Shown here in pieces: positions 24,328 to 39,772 of a stretch of DNA of 64,000 bases; the stretch's first letter is position 1; the number at the start of each line of letters is the position of its first letter. The position numbers and the translations under genes are program-made. The notes under the pieces were generated by a model. That model made no database searches. It was not told where the DNA came from and saw only the letters and a program-made list of their open reading frames with translations. The DNA comes from JACDAE01 sp963717195 (GTDB taxonomy: Bacteria; Chloroflexota; Ktedonobacteria; Ktedonobacterales; Ktedonobacteraceae). The DNA is taken from NCBI GenBank assembly GCA_963717195.1, contig CAVQVR010000021.1, positions 1 through 64,000 on the forward strand, in the 5' to 3' direction.

Positions 24328-25995
24328 CTACATATACAAGAGATTTTGTTCTTGAGTCCTCTCTATTTCTGGCGAGGCTTTAACAGCAAATGGAAGCATG
24401 ATATGAAACAGGGAACCTTCTCCAAGTTGACTCTCTACCCAAATGTTGCCGCCATGTATAGTGATAATCTCTCGTACGATGGATAACCCAAGTCCCGTTC
24501 CACTGATATCGCGTGTAGCATCAGATGTGATGCGAGAATAGGGTTCAAATACTTGCTCTAGCTTGTCCTGCGGAATACCTATTCCATGATCCTGGATGGA
24601 GAGATGGAAAAAACCGTCCGATTTCTCGCTGATCACGACAATATTCCCTCCATTGGGTGAGTATTTACTCGCATTGTTCAGTAAATTCGTCACCACCTGG
24701 ATTAATTTGTCTGAATCCCCTGTGAGTAAAGGCAGTGTGGTATCGAGGCGAAGCTGTATTTGATGAGGTATATTGGGACGGATTCGTGCGATAACCTCTT
24801 CAATGACGGCGTTCAGGTCAATACTCTCTAACGCCAACTTCATCTGCCCCAATTCCAGGCGGCTAAGATCCAACAGGTCGTTAATCAAGCGGGTGGTTCT
24901 TTCGGCATCGCTAAGGATCATTGTCGCAAACTCTTTTACTACCTCCGGGCTACATTCTGTGCCACGCATAAGTTCGCTGAAGCCCACAATACTGGTAAGC
25001 GAGCTTCTAAATTCGTGGCTGACAACTGAGACTAAACCTTTCTGCCTCTTATTGATCTTCACCAGCTCTTCATTATTATTGTCAAGCTCAACGTTCCGGT
25101 CTCCAAGCTCAATATTCTGGTGAGTAAGTTTCGCATAGAGCCGATTGACCTCGAAAAGCAATACACTCAAAACTATGATCGCCGCCCACAAGCTGTTCGA
25201 ACGGGCCAGGTACCAGCCAAGAGCATAGCGTCTGGTGGCATATATATTGAGCACAAGTTCAAAAAATGTTGCTAGAATAGTGACCCCTAACCACAATTGC
25301 ACGACGGTTAGTTTGCGTAATCGCAGGCAAATGCTAGCACCAGCAAGGGTGGTCATCACCCCGGCAATGAGACCAAAACCGATGGTGAAGTTGGAAGTAT
25401 AGACAGTGTTCTTGATAAGTGTTGGCGGTGGTAGTCGGCGAGAAGGATCGATTGCAGCAATAGCGAGAAGCATCACCAGAAGCGGTATGCAGAGTAAGAA
25501 GCATAGAAGCAATGCGCGTGCTTTATGAGGTGGGATTGGTCTTGTACTATAACGTTGGTCGAGCAGCATATAGATAAAGATGCCACAAGGAAAGCCAGTA
25601 TGCCAGCAGACAAATAGCCAGATAGCCGTTTGCGGATTCGCATCGAGGAGACCGGTTGGGGAGAATACACCAGGGAAGGTCAAGATATACAAAAGAATGG
25701 CTAAGCTCGAGTAATAGTAAGTAGCAGCAAGCGTACCAAGAGCGATAGTACGGATACTCATAAACTGTCCAAATAACAGATAGGCCGTCATAAGGTCAGC
25801 AAAAAAAGCGAGCATAGCATAAGTTGTAATAAATGCAGGTATCTTAGTTACAGGCTGACGTGCGTATGGCAAGATCAATACGGCTATAAGCGTAAGCAGG
25901 AGGCTGATAAGCAGCGCCTTACGATAGTGGTATGCTGTTGCTCTGCTGGTCAGGCTCTCAACACTGTCCGATTGGTATTTCGGCATTGATTTCAT
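24328..25995 (-). CDS. Membrane histidine kinase with MASE4-like sensor
   Basis: The 555-residue protein has a membrane region of about eight segments (residues about 25-270) with IPAFITTYAMLAFFADLMTAYLLFGQF, FPGVFSPTGLL, and PQTAIWLFVCWHTGFPCGIF, the pattern of the MASE4 sensor domain. A coiled stretch (LTHQNIELGDRNVELDNNNEEL, about 285-305) links it to a HisKA domain with the phospho-acceptor His in VSHEFRSSLTSIVGF. The HATPase_c domain follows: N box LLNNASKYSPNG, G1 DHGIGIP, G2 GTGLGLSIV. No receiver domain or response regulator gene is adjacent, so it is an orphan kinase. Signal unknown. Confidence 0.88.
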   Translation of the reverse strand: MKSMPKYQSDSVESLTSRATAYHYRKALLISLLLTLIAVLILPYARQPVTKIPAFITTYAMLAFFADLMTAYLLFGQFMSIRTIALGTLAATYYYSSLAILLYILTFPGVFSPTGLLDANPQTAIWLFVCWHTGFPCGIFIYMLLDQRYSTRPIPPHKARALLLCFLLCIPLLVMLLAIAAIDPSRRLPPPTLIKNTVYTSNFTIGFGLIAGVMTTLAGASICLRLRKLTVVQLWLGVTILATFFELVLNIYATRRYALGWYLARSNSLWAAIIVLSVLLFEVNRLYAKLTHQNIELGDRNVELDNNNEELVKINKRQKGLVSVVSHEFRSSLTSIVGFSELMRGTECSPEVVKEFATMILSDAERTTRLINDLLDLSRLELGQMKLALESIDLNAVIEEVIARIRPNIPHQIQLRLDTTLPLLTGDSDKLIQVVTNLLNNASKYSPNGGNIVVISEKSDGFFHLSIQDHGIGIPQDKLEQVFEPYSRITSDATRDISGTGLGLSIVREIITIHGGNIWVESQLGEGSLFHIMLPFAVKASPEIERTQEQNLLYM

Positions 25996-26154
25996 AAGCT
26001 AAGTATAGCCATTAGTGCAAATGTTGTTTGTTAGAATAATTTTCCGTATTCCAACAATAATTTTTCGTGTTTCCTCTCCACGTGTTGTAGAATAGAAGTA
26101 TACACATCAGCTAGCTCATAATAGACACAACCAGATATCAGAAATAGAGAGCCC

Positions 26155-29100
26155 ATGCGCTGCCCAAACTGTCAAACGCTCAACCCAGCAAACGCCAAAT
26201 TTTGCCTTGAATGTGGCAATCGCCTGCTCATCTGCCCAAATTGTGGCACAATCAATCTGCCATTCGCCAAATTTTGTATTGAGTGCGGCACGGCTTTACA
26301 GGCAGGAAAAGTGAGTAGGACTTCTACAGCGGAAATACCACGAGCGAGCTCATCTGCCATCATCGATGCACTACCATCACACAATGGAACAGCTCGACCT
26401 GATCCAGAGATATTGCTGCCACCTGAAGAGCGGCGCGTGGTGACAATTATGTTCGCTGATATCACCGGTTCGACTCCACTGGCGGATCACCTGGAACCCG
26501 AAGATATGCGTGCCATTCTGACCGGGTACTTTAACCTGATGGCCGAGCAGATACGCAGACATGGAGGCACAATCGAGAAATATATTGGTGATGCGGTCAT
26601 GGCCATCTTTGGCGCTCCTACCACTCACGAGGATGACCCTGATCGCGCCATTCGCGCGGCACTCGATATGCAGACCGCGCTGACACTCTTCAATGAGCAG
26701 AGACAGGGGCTCGATCCAGAGGCAAACCGCTTACAGATGCGCATCGGCATTAATACCGGCGAGGTCGCTATCCCCAACAATATACTTCACCAACGGCAGG
26801 ATTTTCTCATCACCGGTGATGCCGTGAACGTTGCCGCCCGCCTGCAACAGATGGCAACACCCGACACTATCCTGGTTGGAGAACGTACATATCTCGCCAC
26901 ACGCGAGGTCTTCGATTTCCGCCCTATCGCTCCCCTGCACATTAAAGGCAAGACAGAGCCTATTATGGCAAGTGTTGTCCTGGGTCTGCGTAGACCAGCC
27001 GCGATTGTCACCCAGCATCCACGCGGCATTGAAGGACGCCAGGTACGTATGATCGGGCGAGCGCTGGAAACTCACACTTCTACATGCGAGCTATGCACGT
27101 GTAGAAGCCGAGCATCATTCACACCTGATTACTATTCTGGGCACTCCAGGCATCGGCAAATCACGCCTGATACACGAGTTTATTCAGCGTGAACAGGAAC
27201 GCTTTAAAAGCACCTCGGCCCTCAGCAACCATCTTCCTCCCAGGGTGCTCTCAGGACATTGCCCGCCTTATGGGGAAGGTATTACGTATTGGCCCCTTGT
27301 GGAAATTCTGCGCTCGTTACTAGAAGTCCAGGATGATGATAGCATCGATATGCTCCAGCAACGTTTTATTGAACTGGTACATACTACATTAACAAATGCC
27401 AGGCGTAGTGAGCAGACGGAAGAGATTGCAAGCACGATCTTGCGCAGTATTGGACGCAGCCTGAGTGGCAAAGCGCTCCTTCCTGAACGAGACAAACTGA
27501 AGCGCGATAACCAGTTGAACACACATAATGTCAGCGCCAAACAGCCAGGCACTCAGATAGCGTTACTTCGTGCCTGGCGCGTTTTTCTTGAGGCATTGGC
27601 AGAACAACAACCGCTTATTATCGTCATCGACGATCTGCAATGGGCGGATGAAGCATTGCTCGACCTGCTGGAATATCTAACTGACCGCATCACATCGGTC
27701 CCTATTCTTTTTCTCTGCCCGGCACGTCCAGATTTCTTTGAGCGCCGTCGCGACTGGGGCGGTGGACGCCGCAACTTCACCACCATTGAATTAGAAGCGC
27801 TCTCCCACGAAGAGAGTAGCGAACTGGTTGACGCATTATTGAATACTACCGACCTACCCGAGATACTACGCAACACGATCTTAAGCAGGGCGGAAGGAAA
27901 TCCCTTCTTTGTCGAAGAGATTATACGCATGTTTATCGATCAGGGCATTCTGGTCTGTGAAGATGACCACGAGCACGGTATCGAGTGCTGGCGCATCGGC
28001 TCCCGCAACGAAGCACTGCTGCACGAACTGATTTCGCCTGGCGATCAGCCTGAAGATACCCAGATCAATGCCCACTATGTGCTACCACTCCCGCGTGTCC
28101 CCGATACCATTCAAGGGGTACTGGCTGCTCGCGTTGATCTATTAAATTCAACCGAAAAGCTTGTGCTCCAGCATGCCGCTATAGCAGGTCGTACTTTCTG
28201 GCTCTCCGCACTCCATGTGCTCGCGCCGGACCTTAGCCTCGAAACATTACTGGAAGTGCTTGCCGCGTTGACCCAACGCGAATTTGTGGCAGAGACAGAG
28301 AAGGAAGTTCGCAGCCCGGTAGAATACGATTCTGTGTTTATCTTTAAGCATGTTTTGATCCGCGACGTTGTCTATAACAATATTCCACGGACACGGCGCT
28401 CAGAGGAACATGAACGCCTGGCGCTCTGGCTCGAAGAATTGGTGAGAAACGAGCTGGCAGACTTTGCCGAATTGCTCGCATACCATTATCAGCAAGCACT
28501 GGCAAACTGGTCCTCGGGTCTTGCTTTAGCAGCCATTGAGACAGACGATGTGCTTGATACCGCTACGCCGCCCATACGTCTGACGCGTCCAGAGTTGCGT
28601 CGTCGCGCCATCACTTATCTTTTGATGGCAGGCGATCAGGCACTAAATACATATTACGCCATCCGCGCTCTGCAAGCATACAACGATGTGCTTGAATTGC
28701 TCGGCGACAATGAAGCCGATCTTCCCGACCGTATCGCCATCTACGAGCGCCTGGGCGATGCCTATTTCCAGCGCGGTAATCTGGATGAGGCATGGCAGCA
28801 ATATCGCAAATCGCTCCTCCTGGCGCAGGACCACCCGGACGCTGCCGCGATAAGAGGTACAACACTACTCTACCTGTATGAACGCCTGGCAGAACTGGCA
28901 ACACGCTGGTTGGGCAACTTCGACACATCCCCAGATCTCCAGGAAGCACGCACTTATATTGATGCAGGCTTACAACTTCTCGAAGGCCAACCTTTAAGCC
29001 GGGAGAAAGTCGCATTTCTCACCTATCAGGCGTTCTGGTATATTCGTCAGCTAGAAACAGCCACCTACACCCAGAAAGCTGAACTGGCGGAACAGGCACT

Positions 29101-30208
29101 CACTAGCGGTCACAACGCCCTGCGCCTTGCCGAGGAACTGAACAATCCCAGCGCACTCTCCCTGGCCCTTGATGCCATGGGCTTTATTTATAGCGAATAT
29201 CATAAATACAACGAAGTGCACCAGATACAGCACCGTCGTCTGAAATTAGAGAACCAGTTGAGCGACCGCGAGGAACTCTATGACCTTTACTACTCGCTTG
29301 GCAAAGCCCATGAGCAAATCGCCAGCTATTCCTCTGCGCTGATGTGGTTTGGACGTGCCTGGAGCAATGCACAGACCATGGAAAGTCCCTCCCTATTACT
29401 CTCCAGCATGACCGGGCGTATGCGTGCATGGCGACAATGGAATCGCTGGGATAACGCTCGCCAGGTAGCCCTCGACATATTACATCTAATTGAGCAATAT
29501 CATCAGGACGAAAAGCGTCAGTTGTGGGCACTAGAGACGCTAGCAACCATCGCTTATCGCAGAGGTGAGCAGGAACAGGGCGACCACTATGCACGCCAAT
29601 ATAAACGCCTGATCGATCAGCAAATAGACCGTTCAGGTAAAGCTGACAGAAATGCGTCCTCTAGCACTCTGCACTCTATCTACCTGGCACGCGAAGACTG
29701 GACACGTGCGACAGTTGACTATAAAGAAAAACTACAGAACAGCGAACCGCTTCCTGCGCCAGAAGTCCTATCTACTCTGGCTGAGCTCCTGGTCATAACT
29801 GGCGAGAGCGAAGAGATGCAGAAAGATATTTGCGAACGAGCTCTCACTGTGGCAGATGAATCGGGAGCACGCAAGAGTCTTGCCATCGCTCTGCGTGCCA
29901 GGGGACGCATGTACACAGAACAGCAAAAATGGAAGCTTGCTCAGAATGATCTTAAACATGCGCTACACCATTGCGAGGTACTGGATCTGCCCTGGGAGCG
30001 CGGCAACACGCTCTATCAAATAGGACTGCTCTATAAGCAACGTGCACTCGCTCCCAAAGAGAGCAAGCAGAGCGGTCGCAATGCAGATATGGGACGAGCA
30101 CATTATCACTTCGAGCAAGCGTTGGGTTTCTTCGAGTCGCTCAAGGCTGGACCCTCTATAGAGCGCGTACGACAAGCGCTTATGCAGGATACGACAACCC
30201 GCGTGTGA
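26155..30208 (+). pseudogene. Zinc-ribbon/class III nucleotide cyclase/AAA ATPase/TPR protein, one frameshift
   Basis: Two frames join into a 1350-residue protein if one A of GGAAAC (27068-27070) is removed. Residues 1-48 are two zinc ribbons (CPNC...CLEC, CPNC...CIEC). About 92-285 is a class III adenylate/guanylate cyclase domain with both metal Asp (FADITGST and EKYIGDAVMAIFG) and GDAVNVAARLQ. Then come a Walker A GTPGIGKS just past the break, Walker B IIVIDDLQWADE, an AAA_16/STAND-type ATPase region, and about 600 residues of TPR-like helices. This order is common in Ktedonobacteria and related bacteria, usually as large signalling ATPases. Both halves are intact and the second frame has no ribosome site at the break, so an indel or sequence error is likely. 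Confidence 0.85.
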
Positions 30209-30215
30209 TACTGGC

Positions 30216-30593
30216 TCAAGCCACACGCATATCATACACTTCGACGGCCTGTCCCATAGGCCGCTGGTAAATGCATATCCTGTACACCCGTTGATTGAGC
30301 GGCAATACCAGATACTCTATATTCTCACCATCAACATAAGGGCGAGTACTCAGCGAACCATGCTTGATCAGCTTAAACGTTCGCTGCTCTCTCGCATCAA
30401 TAATACCCAGCTGATGATAGTCATGATAGACATACCACGAGACGCCCGTCTTGTTCTCCAACACCAGTTCATCATCGTCACCTGCCAGAGCCAGTTTCAC
30501 CCGCCTCTGAAGCCATCTAAACCAGCCACCTGAACGGCGTGGAGAAGTTTGTTGCTCCTGTCTCACATCGGGATCATCAAGTTTTATCGCCAT
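30216..30593 (-). CDS. Small hypothetical protein, convergent with cyclase gene
   Basis: The product has about 125 residues from the Met at 30593 (136 if an earlier in-frame Met at 30626 is used; GGGAAGG lies between the two, which favours the internal one). The N-terminal half is charged, then an amphipathic GGWFRWLQRRVKLALAG. The second half looks like a compact beta domain: DDELVLENKTGVSWYVYHDYHQLGIIDAREQRTFKLIKHGSLSTRP. The pattern of strands suggests a small beta-sandwich. I do not recognise the family. Its stop lies 8 bp from that of the cyclase-ATPase gene on the other strand. Confidence 0.6.
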   Translation of the reverse strand: MAIKLDDPDVRQEQQTSPRRSGGWFRWLQRRVKLALAGDDDELVLENKTGVSWYVYHDYHQLGIIDAREQRTFKLIKHGSLSTRPYVDGENIEYLVLPLNQRVYRICIYQRPMGQAVEVYDMRVA

Positions 30594-30660
30594 AGTTGTT
30601 TCATTACCTTCCCGTATAGACCGCATACTGCTGTTCTATCAGGGTAATACAGCGAAAGAT

Positions 30661-30688
30661 ATGGAAAAGGTTCTGGAACCTTTTCCAT
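30661..30688. repeat. 13-bp perfect palindrome with 2-base centre
   Basis: ATGGAAAAGGTTC and its exact complement flank TG. It lies between the divergent hypothetical and methyltransferase genes, where a terminator is not expected, so it may be a cruciform or regulatory site. The rest of 30627-31016 is AT-rich leader with no gene seen. Confidence 0.6.
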
Positions 30689-31016
30689 CGCATTGTTGCT
30701 CGAAGTCGCGCTTCAAATTGATCAGCAAGATGCAGCCGCTCAGCAAGCGTAGGATCTCTACCACAGTCTAATTTGTACATCGAACTCTACCATATTAGAG
30801 CCATTTCGTCACCTGTTTATGCTGTTAATTCTTCGCACATCAATATTCCCATTCGATGGTACACATTTGGAAAATTTGCTAGCAAAATGCGTTATAATAC
30901 AAGACACTTAGCATTTATGATAGCCAATCAAGATTTCCTGAATATTGCATCGTTGTTATTAAATGCATAGTTATAATGAGAATAGTTATGAATTTCAGTA
31001 AGGAGGTCAAGGCAAT

Positions 31017-31616
31017 ATGGGTATATCATCTTCAACAACCGACAGTTTTCCCGTAAATGACCATGAAGTCACACCAGAGAAAAAAATACTGCATATCGGA
31101 TGCGGTGTGCATAAAGTACCGGGTGCAGTAGGCTTAGACATCACAGCACTTCCAGGTGTGGATGTTGTGCTGGATCTTGATAAGGAAAAGCTTCCTTTTC
31201 CCGACAATACATTTGAAAGCGTCTATGCTCACCACGTCCTGGAGCACCTGCGCAATCTGCCCGATGTGCTGGGGGAACTGCATCGCGTCTGTAAGCCAGG
31301 AGCTATTATTGATATTTTAGTGCCCTACTACACATGCGTCGGCGCATTTGGCGATCCCACACACGTACGCTTTTTCACGTACCGGACATTAGAACATTTT
31401 GCGGATACAGAAGATAAAGAGCGCTACACATGGTTCTCTGAGACGCGTTTTAAGATGGGGAAGCGCCACATCGGTTTTGGCAAGCTTTTCCGGCTTATGC
31501 TGGTCGAGTTTCTAGCTAATCGTTTCCCTAATATCTACGAGAACTTTTTCGCGTTCGTTTTTCAGGGAAGGACTCTATCTGCTCAGTTGATTGTGACGAA
31601 GGGTGCTTCAAATTAA
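31017..31616 (+). CDS. Class I SAM-dependent methyltransferase
   Basis: The product has 199 residues with a Rossmann methyltransferase core. Motif I is KKILHIGCGVHKVPGAVGLDI, an acidic motif II region is VDVVLDLDKEKLPFPDNTFESVYAHHVLEHL, and HRVCKPGAIIDILVPYYTC is the strand after the substrate helix. The sequence between motif I and the second strand is short, as in Methyltransf_11 enzymes that act on small molecules or lipids. A strong AAGGAGG precedes the ATG by about 10 bases. It stands alone between divergent/convergent neighbours, so no substrate can be inferred. Confidence 0.82.
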   Translation: MGISSSTTDSFPVNDHEVTPEKKILHIGCGVHKVPGAVGLDITALPGVDVVLDLDKEKLPFPDNTFESVYAHHVLEHLRNLPDVLGELHRVCKPGAIIDILVPYYTCVGAFGDPTHVRFFTYRTLEHFADTEDKERYTWFSETRFKMGKRHIGFGKLFRLMLVEFLANRFPNIYENFFAFVFQGRTLSAQLIVTKGASN

Positions 31617-31646
31617 ATAGATACATTTAATGTAGGTACATCCGAT

Positions 31647-31698
31647 GTAGGAGGCGCGGGCCACGGGCTTGTTCCACTCCGTTGCACCGCGCCCCTAC
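31647..31698. repeat. Palindromic repeat related to family A/B ends
   Basis: GTAGGAGGCGCGG (31647-31659) is nearly inverted at 31687-31698 (CCGCGCCCCTAC). Ends reading GTAGGG/CCCTAC are shared with families A and B. It lies between two convergent genes. Confidence 0.55.
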
Positions 31699-31737
31699 AG
31701 CTCGGTCAATGCATTGAATTTCGGGATTCACCCGCAA

Positions 31738-32520
31738 CTATAAAACCTGATAAAGTTCGTCCAGGTTAGTAATCTGCGTATGGAAAAGCGAAGCGTATCG
31801 AGAAGTATACGGCCTTCCATCCCTATTCAGCCAGATACCCTTCAGGCCACTCTGGTATGCACCCAACATATCGCGCTCAAGGCTGTCTCCAACCATCAGA
31901 GCAGTGTGAGCAGGAACAGCTAATTGATCCAGCACGGCTTTGAAGACTGCCGGATCAGGTTTGCCAACTCCAACTTCGCCCGAAACTACGATAACATCAA
32001 AATAGTGTGCCAGCCTGTTATACGCAATCTTCTCACGTTGCAGATCAGGTGCGCCATTCGTCAGTATTGCCAGTTTATAGGTTGAGCGCAATTCGCTCAG
32101 TATCCTTTCAGCCTCCGGGTAGATCTCCTGGCTTGCACGACGTTCCGCGCGGAAAATGGCCGCTAATCGCTCTGCCAGTATTCGATTTGTATGTCCCTGA
32201 GCAGTCAGGGCATATTCCCAGGCCTCTACACGATAGCCTGGCACCCAATCATGCAACTCCTGCCATTGCGAACCACTATTCTCAAAACGCCCCCACAGGC
32301 CCTCTGAGGCGCTGATGCCCAACGACTCACAAAAGGAAAAGGTTGGCGATGATTGCCACGTCTGCTTCGCACGTGTATATGCAGAGTGCCATAACCGTTC
32401 TGTATCAATATCATACTGCTTCTGCGCATAACTGGCGGTTTGTTTTAATGCTTTTTTTGTTGCATCATCATCAGTAATCAACGTTTCATCCAGATCAAAG
32501 ATTATCGCAGCAATAGACAT
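31738..32520 (-). CDS. HAD-superfamily hydrolase
   Basis: The product has 260 residues from the ATG at 32520, preceded by AGGAGA; a longer frame upstream lacks a ribosome site. The haloacid-dehalogenase core is complete: motif I IIFDLDETLITDDD (nucleophile Asp and acid Asp), motif II LAILTNGAP, the Lys motif in GVGKPDPAVF, and motif IV MVGDSLERDMLGAYQSG. An alpha-helical C1-type cap spans about 20-110. These features fit a phosphatase of the YjjG/pyrimidine 5'-nucleotidase-like group, acting on a small phosphorylated metabolite; exact substrate unknown. Convergent with the methyltransferase gene. Confidence 0.88.
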   Translation of the reverse strand: MSIAAIIFDLDETLITDDDATKKALKQTASYAQKQYDIDTERLWHSAYTRAKQTWQSSPTFSFCESLGISASEGLWGRFENSGSQWQELHDWVPGYRVEAWEYALTAQGHTNRILAERLAAIFRAERRASQEIYPEAERILSELRSTYKLAILTNGAPDLQREKIAYNRLAHYFDVIVVSGEVGVGKPDPAVFKAVLDQLAVPAHTALMVGDSLERDMLGAYQSGLKGIWLNRDGRPYTSRYASLFHTQITNLDELYQVL

Positions 32521-32705
32521 TGTATCTCCTAAATTCAAATGTTTTTTTGATGGGAAATCCCTCATCCACATGCCACTACCATTCCCAGGTTCATTCTATC
32601 ATGACACTTATGATCTCTGGCATCGTATAGTAGGAAAGTAAGACATATCGCTTAATGTAGCAAGTTGGCACTTCTGAGATGAAACAGTATCGAGAGAGTT
32701 TAATC

Positions 32706-33680
32706 TCAAGCATTCATCTCCCACAAACTCTCTGAATGCCACAATCGTGTGGAATCCCATACGCTCCCCATAGCGGGTGGCAATGTAGAGATATGAATAT
32801 GGGCGAGATTTACACCCGCCGCCTGCAAACGTGCACGTACGCTTCTGAGAGCAAGCGATGGCGTATTATTGGTGCGACTGAGGTGCGCTAACCACAGCCA
32901 GCGCACACTGTCTGAACGCCACGTGTGCAGAACAGCATCGGCAGCCTGGTCATTGGAAAGATGCCCGTTAGAGCTGAGAATACGCTGCTTGAGCATTTGA
33001 GGATAGGGACCGCGTATTAGCCGCTCACGATCATGATTTGCCTCCAGGATGAGCAGGTCAGCCTGACCAATTCGTGCCAGCATTTCGGGTGTTACTTCAC
33101 CACTATCGGTGACAATACAGACACGACACCCACCCGCTGTTAACAGGTAGCCGCATGGAGCAACTGCATCATGGGAGATAGGAAATGAAATTGCTTCGAT
33201 ATCACCAATTCTACGACATGTTCCAACAGGAAAGTGCTGCATACGCCCGGTACCTTCCGCGTTGAGCAGTATCTCTCTGCTCTCCTGTGTACTAAGCGCA
33301 TCCAATCCATTATTCAATGTCAGGCCAGCCGTCGTTTCAGCTACATTATCAAGAGGAGTCGCAACCAGAGTGCCCGAATTTGTGCGCCAGGAGCCCGAAA
33401 GTAAGCCGTCTTCTATGGCTTTACAGGTACGGGCATCGGCAACGACAGGAATGGAGTAACGCTTCATCAACAGAGGTAGGCCAAGGGCATGATCGCTATG
33501 TTCATGTGTAATCAGAATGGCCTGTAATTGTGCGGGATGGACGCTCAACTTACGCAGGCGTTCATGGATCAGGCTCCCACTTAGCCCTGCATCCACCAGC
33601 AGTTTTGTACGGCCTTGAGGGCCCGCCTCAACAAGTAGTGCATTACCACTGCTACCACTTCCAAGAGAAACTACACGCAT
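32706..33680 (-). CDS. MBL-fold metallo-hydrolase, WalJ/YycJ-like
   Basis: The 324-residue protein starts MRVVSLGSGSSGNALLVEA, the hallmark of the YycJ/WalJ group. It has LLVDAGLSGSLIHERL, the metal site ITHEHSDHALGLPLL (H-x-H-x-D-H), ISHDAVAPCGYLL, CIVTDSGEVTPEM, LILEANHD, and NGHLSNDQAADAVL with late metal ligands. Typical members have about 265 residues; the extra length is an insertion at about 100-145 (TNSGTLVATPLDNVAETTAG and following). Members are thought to be nucleases or to act in cell-envelope/DNA-replication control; function here is inference. It starts 11 bp after the amidohydrolase gene, so the two are cotranscribed. Confidence 0.85.
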   Translation of the reverse strand: MRVVSLGSGSSGNALLVEAGPQGRTKLLVDAGLSGSLIHERLRKLSVHPAQLQAILITHEHSDHALGLPLLMKRYSIPVVADARTCKAIEDGLLSGSWRTNSGTLVATPLDNVAETTAGLTLNNGLDALSTQESREILLNAEGTGRMQHFPVGTCRRIGDIEAISFPISHDAVAPCGYLLTAGGCRVCIVTDSGEVTPEMLARIGQADLLILEANHDRERLIRGPYPQMLKQRILSSNGHLSNDQAADAVLHTWRSDSVRWLWLAHLSRTNNTPSLALRSVRARLQAAGVNLAHIHISTLPPAMGSVWDSTRLWHSESLWEMNA

Positions 33681-33691
33681 GGAAACATACC

Positions 33692-34540
33692 TTATAAACC
33701 AGACAAACCCAACAAACGCTGTGCATTGCCTCCCAGGATACTCTCCAGACTACTTGTATCCAGGCCAGATTGCTTGATATGGTCAATCACACGGCGCTGA
33801 CGCAACAGAGCATAATCGCTGGCGAAGAGAATGCGATCCGCGCCGACCAGTTGTGTTACCATGGGAAAGATAGCCGCGCGGTACAGATAGATCGTCGCAG
33901 CCGTATCATACCACACATGAGTAGAGATACGCTGGATCTCTGGCATGAGGCTGTAGAATGGCAAGCCGCCTCCCCAATGAGCTGCGATAAAGCGAACGTC
34001 GGGGAATGCAGTTAAGAACGCCACAATGTCTTGTAACGAGACATTCCCCTTACCTGGATACATATGTCCTACAGGTTCGCTACAATGTGAAAGCACCAGC
34101 AATTGATGAGTGCGTACAACCTCCATCAATGGTGTAAGCAATTTGATATCACTGAGCCTGTAACCCTGTCCATGAGGCATGAGTTCACCCAGACCAATCA
34201 TACCAGAGTGGCTACAACGCTCCAACTCGTATACGGCTTTTGTCCCTGCTGTGGGTTGAATGACCGCCATTCCATGGAGACGCTGGGGATAGCGACGCAT
34301 GGCGTCGATAACATAGCTATTTGTCTCTTCTATCAGACCTGTATCGGTCCAGCCAAATGAGAAGGTAACCGAGGCATCTACGCCGGAAGCATCCATTTCG
34401 GCGATCAGGTCTTCGGCAGTTGCCATACGCGTGCGTGGATCGGCATAGAGAGAGTGAAACCAGGGGTCACGATTGCAGTAGCGTTCCCGCTGCTGGCATA
34501 TCTCAGGAGGAAAGATATGCGTATGAAAGTCGATAAGCAT
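33692..34540 (-). CDS. Amidohydrolase family protein (ACMSD-like)
   Basis: The product has 282 residues, with the start at the Met at 34540 because AAGGAGG lies about 12 bases upstream. It is a TIM-barrel metal hydrolase of the Amidohydro_2 group: N-terminal MLIDFHTHIFPPEI gives the first H-x-H metal pair, LLVLSHCSEP a third His, RFIAAHWGGGLPF a fourth, and RILFASDYALL the catalytic Asp. These positions match ACMSD/resorcylate-decarboxylase type enzymes, which hydrolyse or decarboxylate small aromatic or lactone substrates. No substrate is suggested by the context. It ends 11 bp before the WalJ-like gene and starts just beyond the rRNA terminator. Confidence 0.85.
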   Translation of the reverse strand: MLIDFHTHIFPPEICQQRERYCNRDPWFHSLYADPRTRMATAEDLIAEMDASGVDASVTFSFGWTDTGLIEETNSYVIDAMRRYPQRLHGMAVIQPTAGTKAVYELERCSHSGMIGLGELMPHGQGYRLSDIKLLTPLMEVVRTHQLLVLSHCSEPVGHMYPGKGNVSLQDIVAFLTAFPDVRFIAAHWGGGLPFYSLMPEIQRISTHVWYDTAATIYLYRAAIFPMVTQLVGADRILFASDYALLRQRRVIDHIKQSGLDTSSLESILGGNAQRLLGLSGL

Positions 34541-34571
34541 AATTAAATGTTTCCTCCTTACACACAAAACA

Positions 34572-34605
34572 CGCAAAAAAGAGTTCGCTCTATACCTGCG
34601 AACCC
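34572..34605 (-). terminator. Rho-independent terminator of rRNA operon
   Basis: Read on the minus strand, GAGGGTTCGC and GCGAACTC flank a short loop and are followed directly by TCTTTTTT. It lies about 95 bases after the 23S gene. The amidohydrolase ribosome site begins only about 20 bases further on. Confidence 0.75.
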
Positions 34606-34621
34606 TCTTATGTGGTGTGCC

Positions 34622-34699
34622 AATTGAACAAGAATAGGATGAGTCCTCAATTTTGCCGAGCGCCCTGCAAGAACAGAAGCAGAGGAACCGACGAAACGA

Positions 34700-34700
<1 letters not shown>
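34622..34700 (-). other. 23S 3' flank: downstream arm of the processing stem; no 5S gene
   Basis: Three blocks here pair with the 23S 5' flank: GAAGCAGAGG (34676-34685) with 37700-37709, CAATTTTGCCGAGCG (34648-34662) with 37727-37741, and AGAATAGGAT (34631-34640) with 37749-37758. This is the long double helix usually cut by RNase III. The stretch to the terminator is too short and has no similarity to 5S rRNA. Confidence 0.7.
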
Positions 34701-39391
<4,691 letters not shown>

Positions 39392-39567
39392 GTTGTTATA
39401 TCATAGACCCACGTCGGAGCCTACAAAAAAGCATGTTGAGTTGCGACCATGGCCAAGTTACGTTGTTGTTGTTACTTGACTTGATTCGCAGATTAATATC
39501 TCTTCCCCCCTTGCTTGAGGCGGGAAAAGGGTTGACAGAAAACTGCTTGACAAACAGTTTGCTTGTT

Positions 39568-39590
39568 CTGCTTTCCACTCTTCAATTGTT
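39568..39590 (-). other. 16S leader arm of processing stem
   Basis: CTGCTTTCCACTCTTCAATTG and the next two bases pair, with few mismatches, with the spacer segment at 37797-37819, closing a long helix around 16S. This is the expected RNase III substrate. Confidence 0.6.
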
Positions 39591-39772
39591 AAGGTAACTT
39601 CGAAGCAATTGATTGCTTCCCTATCGCTTCCACAGAGACAAACATAGAAACCAGTGACGCTTTCCTCGTAAGAGGTCACGCAGCCTCTGGGTTCGTATTC
39701 TTCAGGGGGGATGAAACCTGCGAGAGGTTTTACCGACTGAGCGTTTTACCCGTCTGTATCGGCGACTTCGAT

